From JAKAFX01 sp049965715 (GTDB lineage Archaea; Thermoplasmatota; Thermoplasmata; Thermoplasmatales; Thermoplasmataceae): 64,000 nucleotides of DNA. The position numbers and the translations under genes were made by a program. The notes below the pieces were generated by a model. It did no database searches. It was not told where the DNA came from and worked only from the letters and a program-made list of their open reading frames with translations. Shown here piece by piece: positions 56,278 through 64,000 of the stretch. The stretch is taken from assembly GCA_049965715.1 (NCBI GenBank), contig JBMFWA010000006.1, positions 17,322 to 81,321 of the forward strand. The letters are read 5' to 3'. Numbering within the stretch: the stretch's first letter is position 1; each line of letters starts with the position of its first letter.

Positions 56278-57384
56278 TCAATCCTTCCTTTTTTCCTTCC
56301 TGAATATAAATATATACTCATGTTTGAACACATAATACCCTCCCAAAAGCGCCCTGTATCGCCAAAGATCTGAAGAGTTGCGTTTTCCACGTGTTTCCTC
56401 AAAGTTCTTCACTACAATGCTTTTTAGAATAAATTCATGCTTCAGGACCTGATTCATCGTCATAAAACCAAGGGGAATCCATTCCCCGTGGCTGAACTTA
56501 TCTCCAACGACGAGACCCATGTATCTTCCATAATCCAGATAGTCTTTCACGTTTTCAACAATCTTTTCGAACGCGCTGAGAAAATCCTGCGTTGATTCGT
56601 AATTCGACAGATCACGGGAATCTCTGCTGAATCTTATTATGTTAGAATAAGGGGGATGGAGGATAATGAACTGAAAAGACCTCACAGGAGCATCAGCGAA
56701 AATATCTTCCTTTGTTGCAGTGGAACTGTCTGCATTAAGAAGATTGATCTTTACATTAAATGGGTTATCCTCTGCATCGATTACTTTTTTCGATTCCTGA
56801 ACAATTGTTGAGTTCAGTTCAATACCAACCCCGTTTCTTCCAAGCCTTTTGCATTCGATTAAGGTAGTTCCGCTTCCTGAGAATGGATCAAGCACCCAGT
56901 CGTATTGTTTTGTATATCTTCGCAATAGCTGGTTCGGTATCTGTGGAACGAAATTTCCCCAGTACCAGGCGCTGTGCGAACCAGTCCTGGTCCGTCTATC
57001 AAAACTCCAGAAACTGTCTGTGAGAATATCACCGTAATCTTTCCATCTCAGTAGATTTATATCATTTATTTTGGTGGTTCTGCGCTGGGTGAGAGATTTT
57101 AATAGCCTGCGCACATAATACATTCCCCTTTCAAAGGTGAAGGAATCGTGTATCTGGGTCAGCTCTTCGGTCAGAGATTCTAAATGAATGTTAATATTAG
57201 CATCCTCAGAAGGCAAAAAATCTGCACTCAAAAGGTCATGGTTCGATCTGATTATATCCAGGATGAGATTGCATGTAGCTCTCAGTTCATTGATCGATTT
57301 GCAGTACTGCATTGAGTTCAACTTCTCAATAAGTTCATTCTGAATTTTTTCATGTCGAAAATAAGAGTAGTGCGAATCCATCAA
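56278..57384 (-). CDS. Solitary DNA methyltransferase
   Basis: A 368-residue amino-methylating DNA methyltransferase. SAM motif I is LDPFSGSGTT (165-174), preceded by a motif X-like NFVPQIPNQLLRRY. Motif IV is HPPY (243-246), where Asp, Ser or Asn is usual before PPY. The order X-I-IV with a short target-recognition part differs from the common beta class. N4-cytosine or N6-adenine methylation is likely. No restriction gene lies beside it, so it may be an orphan or a self-contained marker. Its N-terminal 100 residues are helical and not recognised. Confidence 0.75.
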   Translation of the reverse strand: MMDSHYSYFRHEKIQNELIEKLNSMQYCKSINELRATCNLILDIIRSNHDLLSADFLPSEDANINIHLESLTEELTQIHDSFTFERGMYYVRRLLKSLTQRRTTKINDINLLRWKDYGDILTDSFWSFDRRTRTGSHSAWYWGNFVPQIPNQLLRRYTKQYDWVLDPFSGSGTTLIECKRLGRNGVGIELNSTIVQESKKVIDAEDNPFNVKINLLNADSSTATKEDIFADAPVRSFQFIILHPPYSNIIRFSRDSRDLSNYESTQDFLSAFEKIVENVKDYLDYGRYMGLVVGDKFSHGEWIPLGFMTMNQVLKHEFILKSIVVKNFEETRGKRNSSDLWRYRALLGGYYVFKHEYIFIFRKEKRKD

Positions 57385-57496
57385 TCAAGAAATAATAAGA
57401 CCTATATTTTAAATTGGTGTGAAGAACAATTTACTGAACCTTTCAGATGTTCTGACATAACGTCCAAAAACCGTTAATGGTTTAAAGGGGCAAAAT

Positions 57497-57874
57497 TCAG
57501 AGAGATAAGGCGATGCCAGCGATCAGAAGCAATACTCCAGGTATCAGGAAGTACAGTGAAAATATACCCAGAACGATCTCAATAATGCCAAGAATAATCG
57601 CTGGAGCTATTGCCTTTTTATACGATACTCTACCTATTCTTAGATAAACGAGAACATAGTTCAATGCCAGGAAGAAGAAATAGACTATAATAAGAACCAG
57701 GCCGGAAAAGAAGCTGAGAATGTCATTTGCAAGCAATGATCCTGACCTGGGTAGCCCAGCCAGTACGCTCGACGCGACCAGTGAAACTATAAGCAGGATA
57801 AGGAAAATTACCTGAAGTATCAAGGCAACGAGAACAATCAATCTGGATATATTCTTCACTTCTGATTTAGCCAT
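57497..57874 (-). CDS. Four-helix membrane protein
   Basis: A 125-residue protein with four hydrophobic helices and a short basic N-terminus (MAKSEVKNISR). No motif beyond hydrophobicity. It lies between the methyltransferase gene and 16S rRNA on the same strand. Unknown function. Confidence 0.5.
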   Translation of the reverse strand: MAKSEVKNISRLIVLVALILQVIFLILLIVSLVASSVLAGLPRSGSLLANDILSFFSGLVLIIVYFFFLALNYVLVYLRIGRVSYKKAIAPAIILGIIEIVLGIFSLYFLIPGVLLLIAGIALSL

Positions 57875-57919
57875 ATATCATCCTTACATATATCAGAAAA
57901 ACAAGTGAAATGAAAATGC

Positions 57920-57931
57920 CTGTGGCCTGCC
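57920..57931 (-). repeat. 16S rRNA processing stem, 3' strand
   Basis: The 12 bases CTGTGGCCTGCC on the plus strand are the exact reverse complement of 59448-59459. They flank the 16S gene on its trailer side and would pair with the leader to form the long stem cut by the archaeal splicing-type endonuclease. Confidence 0.75.
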
Positions 57932-57939
57932 CTATCTTA

Positions 57940-59411
<1,472 letters not shown>

Positions 59412-59447
59412 AATCCATGTCATGGTAAGATTAAATTAAAGAATATT

Positions 59448-59459
59448 GGCAGGCCACAG
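59448..59459 (-). repeat. 16S rRNA processing stem, 5' strand
   Basis: GGCAGGCCACAG on the plus strand, the perfect complement of the trailer sequence at 57920-57931, about 37 bases before the 16S 5' end. It indicates how the solitary 16S transcript is excised. Confidence 0.75.
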
Positions 59460-59714
59460 ATTGCACCATTTCACTTGTCAGTAGTGAGTTTCTGATCTCC
59501 TCACAACTCCATCTATATCAGCCCTGGAATCAAGGGTTCATCCCGGCACATTTGCCATAGTCCCCCACTCGCCTTAGAGCTGGTTTGAGTATACATTTTA
59601 CCTTCACGGTAGATGCGTAAGCCTCTCAATAGCAGGGAGATATTTAATTGTTTCGTGGACCTTTTTTTATTAGGTTTTTCCTTGTTACTGGGTATCAGAC
59701 CATTGATCGAATGC

Positions 59715-59726
59715 GCTATAAATAAA
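59715..59726 (-). promoter_or_regulatory. Putative TATA box of 16S rRNA
   Basis: On the minus strand TTTATTTATAGC matches an archaeal TATA element. It lies about 300 bases before the mature 16S. A second AT run (near 59733-59743) could serve too. The leader between (59412-59690) contains the processing stem and a T-rich tract and no reading frame of note. Confidence 0.45.
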
Positions 59727-59833
59727 TTCTGCATCCTATATATTTGACTCGGTCATCGTCATAACATTTTTTGTTTCCATTAAAGAAAAGAGGCAGTCTG
59801 TAACTAATTTTGAATAGGATTTCAACAATAGAG

Positions 59834-60089
59834 CAGGGAGCTTCCCACTTCAAAGGCTGCCGGCGGAATATCCACTGGCTTGAATTATCCTCAGCCAGAA
59901 GACACCCTGTCCTTCATGCCGAGCCAAATGACTTTACGGATGCATGTACGCATGAAGGAATATGCAATCCGATCTTTCTCATTCCTGTCTGCCAGTGGTC
60001 AAATAAACATACTGTGCAAAATAACAATGTTTTCAAGCACTTTCATCCCCTACGTTGCAAAATGGGAATTCCCGATCGCATATGTTAAA
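59834..60089 (+). repeat. ~260-nt structured repeat, copy B
   Basis: Forward copy of the repeat seen at 62484-62747 and, inverted, at 10624-10881. A stem of 8 bases (ccactggc 59872-59879 with gccagtgg 59991-59998) encloses a 9-base stem (ccttcatgc 59911-59919 with gcatgaagg 59950-59958). It ends with GGGAATTCCCGATCGCATATG. It lies between the 16S promoter region and the GAPN gene. No conserved reading frame. Confidence 0.8.
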
Positions 60090-60136
60090 CTGTTAGAGGA
60101 TTAGTTTATCTCTTAATATAATATTCACGTGATCAG

Positions 60137-61636
60137 GTGATTAAACTGCCAAAGAATGATAAGATAAATTATGAGGAGTTTGAGGACATAGTTGAAGTTA
60201 ATAAGGGGATACCTTACTTCAAGATACTTGTTGGCGGAGAATGGGTTATGGGAGAATCTTTCGTGGAGGTTAAAAGCCCGCTTACCTTGAACACTATAGC
60301 AATGGTTTCCAGAGCTGATCTGGAACTTGCAAACAGGGCGCTTGAGGCCGCCACAGCCACCAAAGAAAAGATGAAAAATCTTCCGGGGGCAAAGAGGATA
60401 GACATAATGGAGAATGCGGCCAGAATACTGTCGGACCGGAAAGAAACGATGATCAAAGCATTGGTAAGCAACGTCGGTAAGCCAAGATCTGAGGCGGAAG
60501 GCGAGGTCAAATCCACAATAGACAGGCTACTGAGTGCCAGGTATGATGCAAACAGGATTAAGGGTGATCTTATACCAGGTGAGTGGGCCAACCAGAACCA
60601 GGGCAGGATAGCAATGGTAGAAAGGGAGCCGGTTGGGGTTGTTCTGGCTATTTCGCCATTTAACTATCCTCTCTTTATTTCATACACCAAGGTAATTCCA
60701 GGCCTGATAGCGGGCAATTCCGTAATACTGAAACCCCCATCTGCAGTTCCAATTCCAGCTTTGATGATGGCCCGAATACTCGACGAGGCCGGCATACCAA
60801 AGGGTGCATACAGCAATATAGTCGCCCGCGGAGATATAGCGAGTTACCTTGCAACAAGTGATCACATAAACATGATCACGTTCACAGGAAGCACGTCTGT
60901 AGGACTTGAACTCAGTAATATATCAGGAATAAAGAAAATCCATCTGGAACTTGGTGGTAAGGCGAGTGCGATCGTCACGAAAGGTGCCAAGAATATTCAG
61001 AAGGTTGCCAAGAGCATAGTTGACGGTTCTTTCAAATTTTCCGGGCAGAGATGTGATGCAATCAGCAGAGTTCTTGCGGAATCCACCGTCGCCCCTCAGC
61101 TTGTGGAAAGTATTGTAAACGAGGCAAAAAAATTCAGATTAAATATGCCGGAAGAAAGCCCACTCCCCATAGGTCCCTTAATAGATCAATCATCTGCTGA
61201 AAGAGTCAAGGGGCTCATAGATGATGCAATTGCCAGGGGAGCAAAACTGATTCTAGGTGGCAAGATTAACAAAAATTATGTCGAACCAACAGTTCTGTCC
61301 GACGTTCCCCTTACAGCTAGAATAATGTGGGAGGAGACTTTCGGTCCAGTTATCCCGATACACAATTATTTTACCGAGGATGAAGCCATAGAAATAAGCA
61401 ATAAATCTGAATACGGTCTCGACAGCGCTGTGTTCACCGACGATATCACTGAAGCACTGAGAATAGCACGGAAGATAGAGGCTGGAGAAGTCACGATCAA
61501 TGCTTTCCCTGCACATGGTATAGGCTTTTTCCCATTTGGAGGAGTTAAGCAGAGTGGCTTTGGACGCGAGGGAATAGGATTCAGTATTGACGAATTCACC
61601 AACATGAAAACCATAGTAATAAGCACTGCTGAATAA
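60137..61636 (+). CDS. gapN: Non-phosphorylating glyceraldehyde-3-phosphate dehydrogenase
   Basis: An aldehyde dehydrogenase of 499 residues of the archaeal GAPN type. The catalytic Cys306 lies in FSGQRCDAISRVL, Glu271 in LELGGKAS and Asn176 in PFNYPLF. The N-terminal FVEVKSPLTLNTIAMV resembles Thermoproteus GAPN. It oxidises glyceraldehyde-3-phosphate directly to 3-phosphoglycerate with NAD(P)+. A glyceraldehyde dehydrogenase of the non-phosphorylating Entner-Doudoroff route is the main alternative. Start GTG at 60137, with GTGAT five bases upstream. Confidence 0.83.
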   Translation: MIKLPKNDKINYEEFEDIVEVNKGIPYFKILVGGEWVMGESFVEVKSPLTLNTIAMVSRADLELANRALEAATATKEKMKNLPGAKRIDIMENAARILSDRKETMIKALVSNVGKPRSEAEGEVKSTIDRLLSARYDANRIKGDLIPGEWANQNQGRIAMVEREPVGVVLAISPFNYPLFISYTKVIPGLIAGNSVILKPPSAVPIPALMMARILDEAGIPKGAYSNIVARGDIASYLATSDHINMITFTGSTSVGLELSNISGIKKIHLELGGKASAIVTKGAKNIQKVAKSIVDGSFKFSGQRCDAISRVLAESTVAPQLVESIVNEAKKFRLNMPEESPLPIGPLIDQSSAERVKGLIDDAIARGAKLILGGKINKNYVEPTVLSDVPLTARIMWEETFGPVIPIHNYFTEDEAIEISNKSEYGLDSAVFTDDITEALRIARKIEAGEVTINAFPAHGIGFFPFGGVKQSGFGREGIGFSIDEFTNMKTIVISTAE

Positions 61637-61713
61637 TTCCTGATTCAACAGACCGCGGGGGAAAATAATCCCCCCGGCACTCATCTTAATAATTGAAGGA
61701 GTGATATCTGCAC

Positions 61714-62466
61714 ATGCATTTCACTGAAGAAATGAAATTTCTCATTGTGGGTCACAGGGGACTACCTGGTGTGAAGACGGAAAACACACTTGAATCTTTC
61801 AGATCTGCGTTCAACGCGGGAGCAGATGCTGTTGAGCTTGACGTACAATTGAGCAGTGATGGTGTGCCTGTAGTTTATCACGACTTCGACATGAAGAGGC
61901 TCCATGGATCAGCCAAAAAGATTGGTGACACATCATACGACGAGATACTGAAAACTTCCAGTGCAAAGGGATCGCCAGTTCCTAAGCTCGAAGACCTGTT
62001 TGTCGAACTGCCTTCCGGTAACTTTTTCATTGAGCTGAAAACAATTGACAATGATGGTACAATCAGCAAAAACGATCCCGCAGAAAAGGTTGTGGAATTA
62101 ATCAGAAAATACAGAATGGAAGATTCTGCAGTAGTAATATCATTCAATCCGATGTCATTGAAATTAACGGTGAATGCATATCCAGGAATTAAGATTGGTC
62201 TGGACTACGACAGAGATTCAATGAAAATGTTCGGAAACAAGCTTTTCAACAAGACAACGTATGGAAAGGAGATCGACTTCCTTCTCCCTGATTTTGGTGT
62301 AATAAATTTTTCCAGCGAAAGCCCGGATAGGTCCAAATTTAAGATAATGATGCCATGGACAGTGAACGACAGGGATAAACTCCTGATGATACGCGATGCT
62401 GGAATGAAAGGAGTGATTACCAACAAATGCGATGAATTTGTTAAGCTTCTGAAACGTAGTACGTGA
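61714..62466 (+). CDS. Glycerophosphodiester phosphodiesterase
   Basis: A GDPD-family TIM barrel of 250 residues that hydrolyses glycerophosphodiesters to glycerol phosphate and an alcohol. The catalytic motif is GHRG followed by ENTLESFRSAFNAGADAVELD (Glu and Asp metal ligands) and a second His in YHDFDMKRL. A later FFIELKT carries another ligand. There is no signal peptide, so it acts inside the cell. ATG 61714 or 61732 could start it. Confidence 0.88.
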   Translation: MHFTEEMKFLIVGHRGLPGVKTENTLESFRSAFNAGADAVELDVQLSSDGVPVVYHDFDMKRLHGSAKKIGDTSYDEILKTSSAKGSPVPKLEDLFVELPSGNFFIELKTIDNDGTISKNDPAEKVVELIRKYRMEDSAVVISFNPMSLKLTVNAYPGIKIGLDYDRDSMKMFGNKLFNKTTYGKEIDFLLPDFGVINFSSESPDRSKFKIMMPWTVNDRDKLLMIRDAGMKGVITNKCDEFVKLLKRST

Positions 62467-62483
62467 CCTCTTCTTCCGGCTTG

Positions 62484-62747
62484 CACAGGGAGCTTCCAGC
62501 TTCAAAGGCTGCTTGCGGAATCTCCATTGGCTTGGATTATACTCAGACAGAAGGTACCCTTTCCTTCATGCTTTATGCTGATCCATCTGGATTTACGCAT
62601 TCAGGCAAGCATGAAGCAATATGCAATCCGATCTTTCTCATTCCTGTCCGCCAGTGAAAAAATCAATATACTGTGCAAAATAACATGGTTTTCACTCACT
62701 TTGATTCCCTATCCTGCAAAAGGGAATTCCCGATCGCATATGTTAAA
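62484..62747 (+). repeat. ~260-nt structured repeat, copy C
   Basis: Forward copy of the same element, beginning CACAGGGAGCTTCC and ending GATCGCATATGTTAAA. The inner stem is ccttcatgc (62563-62571) with gcatgaagc (62609-62617), perfect except for the outermost pair, and has a longer loop than in copies A and B. The rest of the 347-base gap between the phosphodiesterase and DUF47 genes holds nothing else I can name. Confidence 0.8.
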
Positions 62748-62814
62748 AAAATGGGCGTCAGAGATCAAAATCATTCCTTTCGCATGATTTTCCAATTCCG
62801 TGAAGGGATATTTA

Positions 62815-63498
62815 TCATTTTGTAATAGCCATTACGATGTTCAGGACATCATCTGAAATGTCTTCACAATAATCGAGGAAATCATCCATCTTATGGACAA
62901 GACTTATAACATGCTCAAAGACGAGGAACGATATGACATCAGCATCCCTGTATACCTCGTCAATGACGTTATCCTTGAGTTCGTCGACTTCTTCCTCAAG
63001 ATCCTCGATCTGCTTCCTCTTGGACTTAATCACCGTGATGTCGGCAGAGTTAAGCAAGTCCCTGACCAATCCCAGGGCTCTCATTCCGTAGGAAAGCATA
63101 TCATTGAGGCTTGAGTAGCTGCGAACAAGGAGGTCAGCTGAAGCCTGGTCATTCTTGCTGTGGTTTCTCATCATCCTTCTGATTTCCCTGCTGATGAAGT
63201 ATGAATCGTCCAGGAGGTCGTCACATTTGTCAACAAGATTAATGAGGGTGTCCATCAGGTTTGAGCTTATTGCACCGCTTGTGATATCATGGTTGATGCT
63301 CGATGTATATTCATCGCCTTCTTTTTCTATGTGCATTATCTTCTCGTTAAGCCCTTCATAATCAGCATTGTTCTCTGTTAACATCTGACTCAGGTAGGTG
63401 ACCGACTGCCGTGCAAGGTCTACGTAATTGGTCAATCTTGAAAGAACATTCTTTTCGCCAATCATAAGGAAGCGTTTGAGGAAATCCCTTGTAACCAT
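62815..63498 (-). CDS. DUF47 / PhoU-like protein
   Basis: A 227-residue helical-bundle protein of the DUF47 (TIGR00153) family, related to PhoU. It is acidic and rich in conserved DDLLDDSYF and EDLEEEVDELKDN patterns that bind metals in relatives. Family members often pair with Pit-type phosphate carriers as regulators; no Pit gene is present in the window. The gene is alone, with about 200 bases of spacer upstream that show nothing notable. Confidence 0.82.
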   Translation of the reverse strand: MVTRDFLKRFLMIGEKNVLSRLTNYVDLARQSVTYLSQMLTENNADYEGLNEKIMHIEKEGDEYTSSINHDITSGAISSNLMDTLINLVDKCDDLLDDSYFISREIRRMMRNHSKNDQASADLLVRSYSSLNDMLSYGMRALGLVRDLLNSADITVIKSKRKQIEDLEEEVDELKDNVIDEVYRDADVISFLVFEHVISLVHKMDDFLDYCEDISDDVLNIVMAITK

Positions 63499-63713
63499 AG
63501 TATGATATTTTTATCTAATATTTATATCATCAACAATAAGAAATCCTAACTTGTTCTCTTTGCTTCGTCTGTGAGCAAATTCTGTCATCGCTCTCTTGAA
63601 TATTTCAATACTTATCTCTCGTAATGGCAAAATGACACGATTCCAGAGAGATTTTCCAGAACTGTGTTGGAAATACAACTGTGCCTGTTAACTTCAAAAT
63701 ATCAGAGAAAGTT

Positions 63714-64000
63714 TCACACTTTCTTCTGATCCCTTTTTATTTCCCAGTTGCGGATTATTCTGTAATAAACAAAGGACCCTGTTACCTGAAGCAAGCCACC
63801 AAGAAACAATGGAGCCGGAAAATAGGCATCCATAAGGTATCCAGATAAACCGGATGTCATCTGCGATCCTCTCGTTGCTATTCCCTGGATGCTGGAGGCT
63901 GTTCCATAGTCTTCACTGCCAATGCCCCTGACACTAATGGCACTCCTCATCGGTGTGCCCAATCCTGCGATTCCGCTCCTTACGGCATAGAGCGTGAATG
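63714..64000 (-). CDS. MFS transporter C-terminus (partial)
   Basis: The last 95 codons of a membrane protein whose 5' part lies beyond the right edge; the frame is open to position 64000. The tail has two hydrophobic helices and the GTPMRSAISV and GTASSIQGIATRGSQ loops seen near helix 10 of MFS carriers. The substrate cannot be judged. Confidence 0.6.
   Translation of the reverse strand, partial: FTLYAVRSGIAGLGTPMRSAISVRGIGSEDYGTASSIQGIATRGSQMTSGLSGYLMDAYFPAPLFLGGLLQVTGSFVYYRIIRNWEIKRDQKKV

Noticed and set aside
59880..60104. A 74-codon frame in repeat copy B and a similar frame in copy C sharing about 30 residues.
   Set aside because: Copy A has a stop after a dozen codons of the shared part, the copies differ by non-triplet indels, and conservation is equal in all frames. 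The similarity reflects DNA repeat identity, not a gene.

Overview
The window looks like a chromosomal segment of an archaeon of the order Thermoplasmatales (Thermoplasma / Ferroplasma / Cuniculiplasma relatives). The evidence is a 16S rRNA gene with no 23S gene beside it, a Thermoplasma-type mevalonate-3-kinase, a zinc-containing ferredoxin, DUF981 and Ta0216-type proteins, a tetraether-synthase-like radical SAM enzyme, archaeal information-processing genes (DnaG primase, L11-L1-L10-L12, Cdc6/Orc1, PolB2, Dph2, Taw2), Shine-Dalgarno sites of the GGTGAT type and frequent TTG/GTG starts. Nothing here allows a species call.

Layout. 1-2.7 kb: the end of an archaeal Lon-type protease gene (cut by the left edge) behind dnaG. 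2.9-7.2 kb: an endonuclease-IV-like barrel, a DUF5611 protein, mevalonate-3-kinase, signal peptidase, Sec61-beta/SecG and DUF981. 7.2-10.6 kb: a B12/radical SAM protein, a hemerythrin-like protein, a methyltransferase and tRNA-Glu. 10.6-11.7 kb: a decayed accessory island with one copy of a ~260-nt repeat, an IS110-type transposase remnant and an unidentified broken gene. 11.7-25.4 kb: M13 peptidase, PH-SHOCT protein, tRNA-Gly, a glycosyltransferase-like remnant, the Tes-like radical SAM enzyme, archease, pyruvoyl arginine decarboxylase, LeuRS, an aldolase-dehydrogenase fusion, a geranylgeranyl-reductase-family protein, TruA and a hydrolase. 25.5-28.2 kb: the ribosomal stalk operon. 28.4-45.9 kb: housekeeping genes, including a glyA / CBS-HPF / tldD / tldE operon, Dph2, HutI, zinc ferredoxin, Taw2 and a sugar nucleotidyltransferase. 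46.2-51.8 kb: a replication/repair block with a three-gene PolB2 operon, Cdc6 and a nuclease-helicase. 51.9-57.9 kb: a B12/radical SAM protein resembling GDGT ring synthases, an MFS carrier and a solitary DNA methyltransferase. 57.9-60.1 kb: 16S rRNA with a long-range processing stem. 60.1-64 kb: GAPN-type aldehyde dehydrogenase, a phosphodiesterase and a DUF47 protein, between two more repeat copies, then a truncated MFS gene.

Connections. Several genes serve the membrane: mevalonate-3-kinase (isoprenoid supply), a geranylgeranyl-reductase-family enzyme (saturation), the Tes-like enzyme (tetraether closure) and the Grs-like enzyme (cyclopentane rings). They are not in one operon. Translation and tRNA modification are well represented (LeuRS, TruA, Taw2, methylthiotransferase, Dph2, archease, ribosomal stalk). 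The least-explained items are the structured three-copy repeat family, the small proteins of the PolB2 operon, the nuclease-helicase next to cdc6, and a Lon-type gene without a standard start codon.
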